A stretch of DNA of 64,000 nt from Cryptomeria japonica (taxonomy: Eukaryota > Streptophyta > Pinopsida > Cupressales > Cupressaceae). The DNA is taken from positions 212,529,744 through 212,593,743 of the forward strand of contig NC_081411.1 of NCBI RefSeq assembly GCF_030272615.1, in the 5' to 3' direction. A program made the translations under genes and the position numbers. The notes beneath the pieces were generated by a model. It worked only from the letters and a program-made list of their open reading frames with translations. It was not told where the DNA came from and did no database searches. Shown one piece after another: positions 32,691 through 45,200 of the stretch. How positions within the stretch are numbered: the first letter of the stretch is position 1; each line of letters begins with the position of its first letter.

Positions 32691-35600
32691 ATGGAAGAAA
32701 CAATAGATAATAGTGAGGAGATTCCCACTAGACCTATGACAAACATGGAGTTAGCCAAGATAGTGAGAGAGCAGGTGACCAAGAATAAAAAGATGGAGGA
32801 AGAGATAGAGAAGTTGAAGAGAGAACAAGCAGACAAAGAAGTTGCATCAACCTTTGATGGAGAAGGAGAAGATGAAGTAGAGAGACAAGAGATGCCAACA
32901 GACCAAAGACAATTTGTTGAAGCCCTTAATATATTGGGAAGAAGAGACAATAGAGCAGAACTACCTACATTCTCTGGGAAAATGAATCCAGAAGAATGTA
33001 TGGATTGGATAGAGGCAATGGTGAATTATTTTGAATGTGAGGAGGTACCTGATAACTAAAGGGTGAAGGTAGCTAAATCCAAAATGAAGGGTCCAACTCT
33101 TAGTTGGTGGAATTTCCTGTAAAATGAAAGAGATGAAGAAGGAAAGAAGCCTATAACTTCATGAAAAAGATGGTGGTAGAGATCAAAAGACAATTTGTGC
33201 CTGAAGACTATGAGATTATCTTACAAAAAAGATTACAAAACCTAAGGAAAAGAGATTTGGATGTCAGTACCTACACTGAGGAGTTTCACCGGATGACACT
33301 CAAGGAAAAGATACCAGTTTGTGAGACACAAAAGCTAGCAAGGTACATGAATGGCCTCAAGTTCAACATTCAAGATGAACTAAGTTTGTTTAATCCAGAA
33401 TCAGTGCACAAGTGTTATCAAATGGCCCTTATAATTGAGGAGAACATAATAAAAGAGGAAGGGGTGCAAATTTCAGAGGTAAAGGCAGATTCAATGGTAG
33501 GGGACCATCTCCTAAACCTCAAGGAGAGTCCAATCAGCATGAACATGAAGGAGAATCAGGGAACAAAGGTAAGTTTAGAGGAAGAAGGGGGAATGGTAGA
33601 GGAAGATTTGGTGGAAGAGAACCTAGTTTCTTCTCTGGTAGGTGTTTTTCATGCAACCAAGTTAGGCATCAGTCATTTAGGTGTCTAGAGAAGCTGAGAA
33701 ATAGAAGCCAAGGACATGATAGAAGAGCACTAATACAAGAAGAAGATAGTCAAATTATGACCTCCTACCACACATCTACCTCAAAGTCTATAGATCCAGA
33801 GCAAGGAGAACTCTTGATGATTAATAGGACCCTCTTGAAGATACCAACCACCAAAGAACCCCCTCAGAGGAAATCTCTTTTCAGAACCTCTTGCAAGGTA
33901 CAAGGCAAGGTATGTAAAGTCATTGTGGATTCAGGGTCCACTGATAACATAGATTCTATTGAAATGGTTACTAAACTTAATTTGCAAAGATTACCTCATC
34001 CCCATCCCTATAAGGTGTCTTGGTTGAACAAAGGTCAACAAGCCTTAATTAGTGAAAAATTTTGGGTAGAGTTTTCAATAGGTGAATACAAGGATAGAGT
34101 GTTGTGTGATGTGGTAGAAATGGATGCTTGTCATTTGTTACTTAGCAGGCCTTGGAAATATGATGTAGATGCTAGGCATGGAGGTAGAAAGAAAGTCTAT
34201 ACCATCACCAAAAATGGAGAGAACTTCACCATGACCCCTCTCCTAGATGACAGTAAGAATAAGCATATTGTGACTAGTGTAATGCTAGTAGATGAGAAGA
34301 AGTTCATGAAGGTCTTAAAGGAGGAAGATACCCCTTTCTTTGCAATAGTTGTCAAGCCTAAGGATGAACCTAAGAAGTAGCCTAAGAGTCAAGAAGTAAG
34401 GAGGAAGGTAGGTCCTAAGGAGGTTCAAGCTCTGTTAGATAAGTATAAGGGAATAGTTGCAGACAGTACCACAATACCTTACCTCCCCAAAGTGAAATCA
34501 ATCATTGCATTGATCTTATACTAGGTGCTATATTGCCTAATAAGGAAGCCTATAAATTGACCCCTGAGCAAAATATAGAAGTTGCAAGACAGATTCAAGA
34601 ATTGTTAGAGAAAGGGTTCATTAGGAAGAGTATAAGTCCATGTGCAATCCCGACAAAGATAGCTCCTAAGAAGGAAGGAAAATGGAGGTTGTGTACACAT
34701 TCTAGGTCTATTAACAGGATAACAATAAGATATAGATTCCTAATGCCAAGAATAGAGGATTTGATGGATTGTTTAGGAGGGGCTAAGTACTATTCCAAGA
34801 TAGACTTGAAAAGTGGTTATCACCAAACTAGGATCAGAGATGGAGACCAGTGGAAGACAACATTTAAAACCAATGAAGGTTTGTTTGAATGGATGGTAAT
34901 TCCATTTGGGCTTTCTAATGCCCCTAGTACCTTTATGAGGTTAATGAATGAGGTTATTAAGCCTTTTATCAATCATTTTGTGGTAGTATACTTGGATGAT
35001 ATACTGATTTTTAGTAAAGATAGAAAGGAACATCTAATGCACTTGGATTTGGTGTTGAAGAGGTAGCATGAGGAGAAGCTGAAGATCAACTTAGACAAAT
35101 GTATTTTCTTGCAGGAAGAACTAGTGTTCCATGGGTTTGTTATTTCCAAAGGTAACCTAAGAATGGATCCATCTAAGGTGGAGGCCATCCTCAATTGGCC
35201 AACACCTAGGTTTGCAAGTGAGGTAAAAATTTTCCATGGCTTAGCAAGATTTTATAGAATTTTTTTTGAGAATTTCAGTGGGGTTAGTGCACCTATGATA
35301 GATACCATCAAAGGAGGAAGGAAGTGTCAATTTGCTTGGATTGATGAAGCTATTGAGTCTTTTGAGTTCTTGAAAAAAAAATTTGCAGAGCAGCCCATCT
35401 TAATCCTCCTTGATTTTCAGAAAGTCTTCACTATTGAGTGTGATGCATCTAAGAAGGCTATAGGAGGAGTCTTGAGTCAGGAGGGTAGGCCTGTGGCCTT
35501 TTTTAGTGAAAAGTTAAAAGAGGAAAAACAAAAATATTCAACCTAGGATCTAGAGATGTATGCTTTGGTACAATCTCTTAGGAAGTGGAGACATTATTTA

Positions 35601-38449
35601 TTGCCTATGGAATTTGTTGCATATACTGACAACCATGCTCTAATATTTTTGAATAGGCAAGAGAAACTAAATAACAAGCACATGAAGTGGATGGAGTACC
35701 TTCAAGCTTTCACATTCACTATCAAGCATAAGAAAGGAGTGACAAATAAAGTTGCAGATGATCTTAGTAGGCGAAATTTGATTGTTCAATAAGTTCAATT
35801 GGATAGCATGGGGATTCACTCCATGAAGGCCATGTACGATGGTGATGAAGATTTCAAAGAGGCATATCAAGTTTTCAAGGAAATGGGAAATAGGTATCAT
35901 ACTGAGTTTTCTGAATTTATATTGCAAGAAGGTCTGTTATTTAAGGGGAGGAAACTTTGTGTTCCAAAGGGATCTATAAGGGAGAACATCATAAAGGAAA
36001 ATCATTGTAGAAGTTTGGCTGGGCACTTTGGGGTTGATAAACCTTTGAACTTGTTAGAAGATTCTACTTTTGGCCAAGGATTCCAACAGATGTCAGGAGG
36101 TATATAGAGGGTTGTTTGATTTGTCAAAAGGCTAAAGGCAAAACATCTAATGCAGGATTGTATACACCTCTCCCAATCCCTACTAAACCATGGGATTCAA
36201 TGAGTATGGATTTTGTAATGGGACTCCCAAAGACTAAAGCATGATATGACAGTATATATGTTGTTGTAGATAGATTTTCCAAAATGGCACATTTTTTGCC
36301 TTGTAAAACCACAAATGATTCCTCTCACATTGCATGTATATTCTTTAAGGAGATTGTCAGACTCCATGGGCTACCGTTGTCCATTATCTTAGACATGGAT
36401 TCTAAATTCATAGGGCATTTTTGGAGAACTCTATGGAAAAGGCTAGGTACAAACCTATCATTATCATTCGCCTACCATCCTAAGTTAGATGGTCAAACAA
36501 AGGTAGTTAATAGGTCGCTTGGTAATATTTTGAGGTGTTTGAAAAAAGTGTATGGAGCCACTTGGGATGTCATCTTGCCTCAAGCAGATTTTTCATATAA
36601 TGACTCAGTCAATAGGAGTATTGGTCTAAGTCCTTTTTAGATTGTCTATGGAACACACCCAAGGGGTGTCTTGGAATTAAGAGATGTTAGAGATCTAGAC
36701 AAGAGGAGCACCCAAGCAGAGGACTTTGTAGAGGTCATGAAAGATATCTATGAACAGGTGAGAGCCAAACTGCAACATACCTCTGATAAGTACAAACTAA
36801 ATGCAGTCAGGAAAAGAAGAGAGTCACAATATCAAGTGGGAGACATGGTCATGATTCATCTTAAAAAAGAGAGATTGCCTAAAGAGAAGTTTACTAAATT
36901 GATGATGAAGAAAATAATTGGTCCTTTCAAGATCCTCAAGAAATGTGGCAACAATGTCTATTGTGTGTGTGAAAAGTGGACCTGTATCTATATCTGAATA
37001 CACAACACTTCAATTAAGTCATTAGATGCATGGTTAGTAAATCAATAATCAATGAATAATAAACCATTACAAAGCGACCCATTGCCTTTTAGTAGATGCG
37101 AGTTTAGATTGCTCTTAGATTGCTAAGCTATCCAGTGACTAGACAATACCTAAACGAAGGATTTTTAAATATATATGAGCATGAATATGAGCTAAATGGA
37201 TGTGTGATTTAATCTAGCTATGCAAGATTAATCTAACATGATTTAAGCAATATATGAATATTTAAGCTAAATGATTTAAGCAATATGAAATAACTAATAT
37301 GCAATATCTCAATGCAAATTCTCAATGAACCTAGAGCAAAAACAACATAATAACAATATATTTTCCGGGATTTTTGAATGAGAGATGAGAGCTTGAATTT
37401 ATAGAAAATTCAAAAAGAAACCAAAGGCTGAGATCAAATGATGATGAGCGGTCAAGATTTTCCAAGAGGAAACACAATCTAGGCGAATTGATGTGATTGG
37501 ATGCTTCTCTCAGTTTTAAAGGAAATTGAACTAAAATTAAGATAAAATCAGAAAAAAAAAACTGATTTATTCTCTATTTCATTCAATTTTAATATTTGAT
37601 TGTTTTAATTGCTTTCTTTGAGATTATCTATCAATTTTTAATTTTTTTTTTCAAGATTATCTCCAATTGATTTCTTTTCTCAAATTTTAATTCTTTTTTG
37701 TCAATTAATTCCTTTTTTTATTTTTTTCCTTTTTTTAAGATTTGTGCTCATAATTTCCAATTCCTCTTTCTTGATTTGTTTCCTTTTTTTAAGATTTGTG
37801 GCAATTTTTATTTATTTTTCAGCTTGATTCCTCTTTTTGATGATTTAATGGCAAATTGATTGATTTAATTAAATATGCTAGGATATTTAATTAAAATAAA
37901 TAAGATAATTATTTAAAAATGATTTACTTGGAATGATCAATTAATTAAATAAATATTTAATTAATATTGGTTGATTAATTTTGCCATTTGACATTGATGA
38001 TTTTAGAAATTAATTGTGTGCTCAAGATTTATTTAATTGCCTTCGGTTAGGACCTTGGTGACGTTGTCGAGATTAGGGGCCCATGGTTTAGATGACCATT
38101 TTTAGGGTATTACATCTATCACATTGACTTGCCCTTTGATATAGGTTTATCTCCTATCTTTAATGTTGCTGACATATATGCCTACAAGAATGTTGTGCAT
38201 GATGTTGGTCATGTGGGTCATGTTGATCCACCCACTCCTGATATGATGGTAGATGTCCTTTCTCAACCTACACCTGAGATTGAATACATTGCAAATGAAA
38301 GAGTTAGCAAACAAACAAGGAGACATACATATTGTGAATTCCTTGTCAAGTGGAAGGGCAAACCTCCGAAAGATGCCACATGGATGATTGAGGAGGCCAT
38401 TGAGTTGACTGGAGCTACACTTTCTAACATACCAACTCAAGGGACTTGA
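32691..38449 (+). pseudogene. gag-pol of chromovirus R, broken and interrupted by solo LTR S
   Basis: The frame starts ATG 32691. Gag shows a charged coiled-coil start and later a CCHC knuckle CFSCNQVRHQSFRC near 33645 in which the usual Gly before His is Arg. Protease: VIVDSGSTDN (about 33920). RT: FGLSNAPSTFMRLMN and YLDD at 34989-35000. RNase H: IECDASKKAIGGVLSQ (about 35435). Integrase starts near 35900; its catalytic Glu in the DGQT-E segment is Lys (near 36495) and the middle Asp region reads ILDMDSKF. The chromodomain (about 38320-38400) has EFLVKWKGKPPKDATW. Stops include 33057, 34378, 35064, 35790 and 36638; frameshifts lie near 33161, 33500-33640, 34400-34460 and 36090. The S insertion lies between integrase and chromodomain. 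Protein order identifies a chromovirus; the copy is dead. Confidence 0.9.
36962..38114 (-). mobile_element. Solo LTR S inside R, minus orientation
   Basis: The 1,153-bp insertion TGTGTGTG...TATTACA is flanked by a perfect TCTAT duplication (36957-36961 and 38115-38119). Without it the R frame reads on through integrase end into the VDLP-type segment expected there. On the minus strand it starts TGTAATACCCTAAAAATG and has a TATA box TATAAATT (37396-37403) before CAAGCTCTC, much like the T LTR context. So it belongs to the broad T/Q group and points left. No internal region is left. Confidence 0.88.
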
Positions 38450-38458
38450 TTTTTTTTT

Positions 38459-38471
38459 GACATGGGGAGTA
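38459..38471 (+). other. Polypurine tract of R
   Basis: The stretch GACATGGGGAGTA directly before the 3' LTR start TGGTGCAGGG is the likely plus-strand primer. Confidence 0.6.
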
Positions 38472-38629
38472 TGGTGCAGGGAACCCAAGGAATATCTCAA
38501 ACTCTTGAAGATCACTAGATTGTAGTAAGTGGCTAAAAGGATGTAATCATGGAGTTGATCCTTTGGATCCACCTAATCATGTTTTTGGTCCAATTTGTAA
38601 GGCTAAGAGTCCAAAAGGTACCTTAAGAC

Positions 38630-39665
38630 TGTTGGTATTTTGGTATGGTTTTTTCATTGATGTCAACACCTACTAAAACACTAGCACTTTGGAGATCCAG
38701 TAGCATTCACCGACAAGCAAGTAACTATTGCACAGTTACTGGTATATGGTTCACCGACAGGATATAATGATCACCGACACTTGGTAATATCGAAGACATC
38801 ATGTGGACATCTTATCTTAACGAATTAATCATTGATATATTCATATTTGCATATTTTCTTTTACCGACAAATAGGTCCAGGGTTATCTAGGGTTACCCCG
38901 GCAGGTTTATCTTTTCCAGATCAACATGGCTCGCTATGGAGATGATTAATTATTGTTGTAAATGCATTAAACCGACATGTTCAATCGATTATTGCAACAT
39001 ATATTATATTGTTTGTAAAATATTTTTATTGTAATATCTTGTAGAGCCGACCTACTAAAATTGGTCTTAGGTTATGGTATAAATGTAAGATCTTATTTGT
39101 AAGATCAAGTGTGGAATGTGAAAAATAATTGTGTGAAGGTATATGCGAGATTAAGCAGAGCTATACATGAAGACATCATTTGAAGGTGCAGGTAGGTTTT
39201 TATGAAATCATATCAGCATTACACCGGTATTGAATCCAGCATATGAAGATGATATTTTGTGCTCTTATTGGGTTTAACCATCCAACTGTAGTCAGTGTGA
39301 CTCCCATTTTGTGATTGAGCAGTGAGCTCTAGGTTGTTGGCCTTTCTGCATGTGCAGACCCCATTTATGTACATGTACTATCTGCAGTAGTATCATCTGA
39401 TTGTGGGTAAGGTTTCCCACCGTGGTTTTTCCCCTTACAGGGTTTCCAAGTACAAATATTGGTGTCATGTGTTGCGGATGACTTTGTGTTTATGTTTCAT
39501 GCATTAATCTTTACCGGTATAGCAATTAACTATTAAAATTGTCTACCGACATACTTAATTGGTTTACCAGTATTAAGCATTAAGTTGGGTAAGCTGTTTT
39601 TGGTTTGAATTTATTTGACAATTGATTCACCCCCACCCCCTCTCAGTTGTCTCTAGGACCTAACA
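38630..39665 (+). repeat. 5' LTR of C
   Basis: The 1,036-bp LTR starts TGTTGGTATTTTGG and ends GACCTAACA. The 3' LTR is longer because of a short tandem duplication around GACACTTGG (52281-52311). Confidence 0.93.
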
Positions 39666-39667
39666 AT

Positions 39668-39679
39668 TGGTATCAGATC
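39668..39679 (+). promoter_or_regulatory. Primer-binding site of C (initiator tRNA-Met, one change)
   Basis: TGGTATCAGATC, against the standard TGGTATCAGAGC, stands two bases after the LTR end. Confidence 0.85.
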
Positions 39680-39772
39680 TTAGTCCTCTTTTACAGAAGT
39701 TTAACAGCTTGAGGAGATCCAATGTCTACTAATTATTTCAAGAAGGACAGTCCTAAACTTGATGGAACCAAC

Positions 39773-41042
39773 TGTAGCATCCTAAAATTGCGACACTTGC
39801 AATTTCGACTGCATTTGGGTCTTCACGATGGCGATGCAACACGGAACCTGAATGGAGACCCCGAAACTTGTTCATGACATCACAAACTGCATTTCTCAGC
39901 ACCCTAGCCTGATCCTCCTTGCACCCTGCTGTCCCGGGAGGTGGGACCATGGCGCCCAGTGCCCTAGTCCTTCAGGAATAGGGTGCCCAGCGCCCTGGTC
40001 CCCCAAGACCATGGCGCCCAGTGCCCTGGTCCCTGGCCCTATTTTGGGCCTGGTCTCTTATGGGGCTTTGGGTCTTTAAGTTTGCAAATTGGAAAATAAT
40101 TTTCCCAGGTCGGCCTAAGGTCGGTAAAATCAATCTTTTAACCCTAAATTGACAAGTATATAAACTACATTTCCTCTCTCAAAAAGGGAGGAGGACATAG
40201 ATGAAAAAAAGAGGCGAAAGCGATATTCAAACATTCAAGCATTCAAGCATTCAAGCATTCAAGCATTCCTTCAAGCAATTGATCATTCTAAGTCTCCATT
40301 CAAGGCTAAGTGTTGCATTCAAGACAAGGATTCAACCATTGAAGAGGAGATCACTTACAAAACATTACATGCTACATACATTACACCTTCGCATGTAAGA
40401 ATACAAACATTCTTACAACAAGGTATCAGTACTTGTTTACATTACAAACATTTACATTTACAACATTCTCATTTCTTGGTTAATTCCAAAACCGGGGTTT
40501 GACCTAAAGGCAAACCCCTCATCCCTAACCCCCCAATCGTCCTCTCTTTTCTGTGTGTAGGTTGTAGGTACGCGGCTGTAATTGAAGATCTGGAATCCTT
40601 GTGCAGAGACGAATAGATCCACCTTCGTTTCGTGGATTTTTTGGAGGACCGTGTGCACGCCGGGCGCCATCGTCCCGTCAACTTTCGCTCAAATTTGCAG
40701 AACAACACCGTCTCGACATTTTACTACTAATTCCAGGTCCGCAACTTCATATCATATTCCTATCTCTGTTTATAAGCGAATATTTCCCACTTTACATGCA
40801 TTCCTAGTTCAATCTTTCTATCTACATTTCTTTACAAAAGAGGGTATCCTTGATGTCTTAACCCTTGAAACTCATTTAGAATCCAATCTTGCATTGCGTG
40901 GGATTGGATCTTGTGGGTTTCAACCCCTCTTTTGAATGTAAAGTCTCCCCTAAGTGAAAACCATCAACCCTAGTGACCTCCCTTCTCTCTCCTCGGAGTT
41001 GGGGAGGGGAGAACAACTAGGGTTCGATTTTTCCGCTTTACA
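39773..41042 (+). repeat. 5' LTR of P2
   Basis: The 1,270-bp LTR runs TGTAGCATCC...GCTTTACA. It has GC-rich U3 repeats (39950-40032), a TATA box at 40157-40164, an ATTCAAGC 8-bp tandem (40231-40266) and the hairpin segment GGACCGTG near 40647. The 3' LTR is nearly identical apart from one GC-rich unit fewer, which indicates recent insertion. Confidence 0.93.
40157..40164 (+). promoter_or_regulatory. TATA box of the P2 LTR
   Basis: TATATAAA in GACAAGTATATAAACTACA; the 3' LTR has the same at 46762-46769. The ATTCAAGC tandem lies just downstream, so it would be in the transcript. Confidence 0.65.
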
Positions 41043-41045
41043 TTT

Positions 41046-41063
41046 TGGTGAACCCGACGTGAA
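41046..41063 (+). promoter_or_regulatory. Primer-binding site of P2, complementary to plant tRNA-Trp
   Basis: TGGTGAACCCGACGTGAA is fully complementary to the tRNA-Trp 3' end as I recall it. Q has the same site with one change. A shared primer is expected if Q-like elements supply P with RT. Confidence 0.8.
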
Positions 41064-41415
41064 CATCCTCATTCCGATTATTCATGGTTAGATCTGAAAA
41101 TTTTGCTTTCCTAAATTTCCATGTTTGATCTTTTGCAAATTTTAGAGGTTGATTGCATAAAAACCCTAAAATTTTCTTTTAAGTAATTAAACTTGTGAAA
41201 TGTTTAATTGTTAATGCTTGTTTTAGATCTACCCTTCTATTGCAAATTGTCAATTCATATTTGTGCTTTAATTCTGAAAATTAAGTGGTTAAATGTCAAA
41301 ACCCTAATTTTTAAAACCTTCTTGATTCAACCTTTGACTGATAATTTCACTAATCAGAACACTTCCAAATCGGCTGTAACTTTGGATTCCGCAATAAAAT
41401 CACAATATCTTTCAT

Positions 41416-41498
41416 CCCTGAAAATTTGGAAAAAAGTTGCGAGGACCGTGTGCACCCCGAGCGCCATCGTCCCCGACATTTTTTTCGAAATTTCGGGA
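41416..41498 (+). repeat. First long foldback in the P2 leader
   Basis: An imperfect stem starts CCCTGAAAATTT and closes with AAATTTCGGG, with A-run paired to T-run inside. The core is GGACCGTG (41443-41450) against CATCGTCC. The same design occurs at 42037-42120 and in P1 at 27711-27793. Confidence 0.8.
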
Positions 41499-42036
41499 GC
41501 TAGATCTTACTGTATTTTTCTGCTAAAATCCGGAATTTTGGCTGATTTTATCAATTTTAACACCTTCAAAATTAAAGTCAAAGTTGGTCTAGCGATTGCT
41601 TGGATTAAGGCTCCTAATCACTCAAAAATTGTTGAAATTGAAATTCATATCAAAATTGTGTTTCTTACAGTCCTAAATCTGAAAAGTGTGTTAGCATTCA
41701 TTCAAAATTTCAGTGTTTTATTCAAATTTTTGTAGTTTGTGACTTTTGAAATTAAGTGTCTAATTGCGATAACCTTGATTTCCACTTTCAAATTTGAATT
41801 TTGCATGAAATTGCGTCAACTTTTAAATTTCAAAACTTGCATTGCTTTCAATATTCCCTCTAAAATCATAAAATTCAAAATTTCAATTTCCCCCTCTTTT
41901 TCAAAATTCAAAATTTACATTTTTCAACAATCTTGGTAGGGTTCAATTTTGAGATTGCAACTTTAATTTGGCCTATCTATAGATCATAAAATCACTCAAT
42001 TTTTTTAGATTAGCTTTAAAATCATCATAACTTTCA

Positions 42037-42120
42037 TCCCTGAAAATTTTGAAAAAAGTTGCGAGGACCGTGTGCACTCCGTTCGCCACGGTCCCGGACA
42101 TTTTTTCCGAAATTTCGGGA
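42037..42120 (+). repeat. Second long foldback in the P2 leader
   Basis: The same outer arms as the first, with a perfect 8-bp core GGACCGTG...CACGGTCC. Two copies in P2 against one in P1 suggest duplication of the unit. Confidence 0.8.
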
Positions 42121-42222
42121 GATTGTCCTGATTGTATTTAACAGCTTAAATCTAGGAGATTGGCTGATTTTATTGAAATTTGCTACCTCTAAAATTCAAA
42201 ATCTTCTCTCTTTCTTTAGTGC

Positions 42223-45200
42223 ATGAGTTTTACAACAATAAGCCCTACATACACTATTCCCATTAGACGAAGCCTTAGAATTAAGTCCTTCCAAGGTGTA
42301 ATTACCGAGGAGATGGAACCTCATTTGAATGGCCTTTTTAATGAGGACATGGGTAATTCCTCTAATCCTCTTAATGATGAAGAAGCTCTCCATGAGGTTT
42401 CTATAGAATAACTTTCAAAATTGGATAACCAATTTGATGATTTTCGACAATGGATGTCTCAAGAATACCCCGATAGCGAAGCTCTTTCATTAATTGAGGG
42501 TCTAAAATGTATGGTTCAAAGTGATAAGAATGGAATTGATATCTTGCGTGGTATTGCACACATTGTGGATTCGAATGTGATGCCTATGAAAAGTTGTGCC
42601 GAAACCTTATGTTATACACAACCTCCTACTCAAGTTAACCATTCTGTTCCTTTGACAACTCCTATTGCTAGTATACCTACTTTTACATCAAACATAATGA
42701 CTACTTCAACACAAGACATTCCTCCTATGATCACTAGTCATGGGGGCAATCCTTCTTCTTCAATCAACCCTCTTCCTTCATTCAATCCAACTTCTTCATT
42801 CATTCCTTCAATAAGTGTTCCTATTATATCTCCACAAATGAACATGACGCAAGGGGCAATTCGTTTAATCATTCCATTCCTCCTTGTAGTGTTCCTCCTT
42901 TCCAATCATCTCCTATGACTAACTATCATAGTGTCCCACCACCTTACTCTCTACCTTCTTTCAATAACATAACACCTCCATCACAATCTAACACATCTAA
43001 TATGAACTCTTCGACTGAAGCGACCATTAACAATCTTGCACAAACTGTCTCTTCTTTACAGCAACAAATTGCCTCTATGAATCAATCTAAGTTTAGTGTG
43101 CCCACATTTGATGTTGCGAGCCCACTTTCTCTTGACATTGTTCGAGCTATCCCCCCTAAACATGTTGAAATTCCACATTTGGAGCTTTATAATGGTAAGG
43201 GTGATCCTCTAACACATGTTAAGACCTTTCAAACAATATGTACCGATTTTGCTTATGACCAAAGGTTGCTTGCAAAACTGTTTACTAGAACATTAAGAGA
43301 TAAAGCCCTACAATGGTATTGCTCGTTGCCTTCTTATTCTATTACTTCTTTCAAACAACTTGCAAATTCTTTTATTCAACAATTTCAAAACAATATAAGT
43401 CCTAAAGTTACTTTGATTGATTTAATGCATTGTAAACAAGGTGTTAAAGAAAAAGTGACTGATTTCATTGGTAGATATAAGCATTTGTATGCTCAAATTT
43501 CCTTTCTAGTACCTGACAATGATATTCAAAGAATATTTATTTCTAATTTACAAAAAGATATTAGAGAAAAACTCCTATTTTCTAAGTTTACCTCTTTCCA
43601 ACAGTTGTGTGAAACTCTTCACAATTATCAACTGACTGTGAGTCAAATGGAACAAGCAAATCCTATGACTCCGAGTGATAAGGGTGATAGTAGTCAACAA
43701 CCATTTGGGAAGTTTAAACCGAACAGAGAGTCCATTAAATTCAATGAAAACATCATCAACAACAATATGAATGTGGCATCAGGTGTGCCTCCTATTTCTA
43801 AGTTTTTCAAGAAAGAAAGAAAGTTCACTCCTTTGAATGAATCATTGCATAGTATTATGAATAAGTTATTGGAACAAAATGTGCTTACTCTTCCTCCTAT
43901 AAGGCAAATAGATCCTGCAAAGATTAATTCACCCTATTTTGATAACAAATCTTTTTGTCAATTTCATCGTCATCCTGGGCATGATACTGAAAAATGTTTT
44001 GCTTTAAAGGGGAAAATTCAAGATTTGATTGATAATAATACTATCTCTGTTTCTGGTGTGAATGATAAAGGCAACACATCTGTAGCTCCTCCTAACCAAA
44101 ATCTTAAGATTTTTACTGATCCATTGCCTTCTCATACCTCTAATGCGATTGATACTATTGATTCTTCTGTCTCACCTGATGATCTTGTGTCTATGACTCC
44201 GAATGTGATTAACTTTGTGGAGCAGCAGAAAATCCCTAAAGAACCTTCCATCACATTTGATTCCAGTGAAACTATCAGGGCACCTGATGGTCCTTTATAT
44301 ATAGTTGCAAAAGTCAAGAATACACCTTGCCGTGGAGTGCTTATTGATCCTTCTTGTATGGTTAATATCATTTCTGAAGAATTTCTTTTTACTTTGCAAT
44401 TGAATCAAGTGATCTATGACGAAACAAATGTGGTTGTGAAATTATTTGATGCATTTTCTTCTCCTGCAATTGGTTCTATTACATTACCTATTGAGGTCCA
44501 TAACAAATCCCTTGATGTGGACTTTGCTATTATTCCATCGTCCGAACAATTTCGTGTGAAGCTAGGTTATCCTTGGTTGTCTTCCATGAAAGCTATTGCT
44601 TCTCCTATTCACAAATGTTTGAAATTTCCCCATAATGGTGAAGTTGTTACTATCAATCATAGTCTCTTTAAACCAGCTGAAAGAACTTCTAGCGTTCCTA
44701 TTGATTACTTTTGGCCTAAACAATTCCAATCTCTTCCTCCGCGAAGTGATCATCTTTTCAAATCTTATCAAAAGTGGAAAAAAGATATGATTCTATCTCT
44801 AAGTGAACCTAGAACACCCAAACTTGATATTCCTATCATTCTTGAGAAGGAAGTTCTTCCTTTGAAAGATAAAAGTAATGTCTTTCCTCAAGATGATTCC
44901 CAACCCATCCCTATGAATGTGACTATGCCTATATCTAATAAAATTCCTAAAAGTAGACCTATACCTCCTCGTCATGATGGACTTGGTCTCCTTCCTAAAC
45001 CAAATATTCCTCCTTTATATGGAGTAGTTCCTCCTCCTTCCTCTTATAGAGAGAAGAGACCTTCCTCTTCTCCTATTATTCAACCTAAGAGACCACAACC
45101 TAAACACCCAAGTGATAAGGATGAGAACATTCCTCCTCCTCACTCTTCTCCACTTCCTACTAAGACTAGATGAAATCGTTCTGCACGTGAACGCCGACGA

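Noticed and set aside
40469-40935. Open frames in the P2 LTR on both strands (repeated at 47188-47541)
   Set aside because: They appear in both LTRs because the LTR is repeated and have no homology I can see; probably chance frames in GC-richer LTR sequence.
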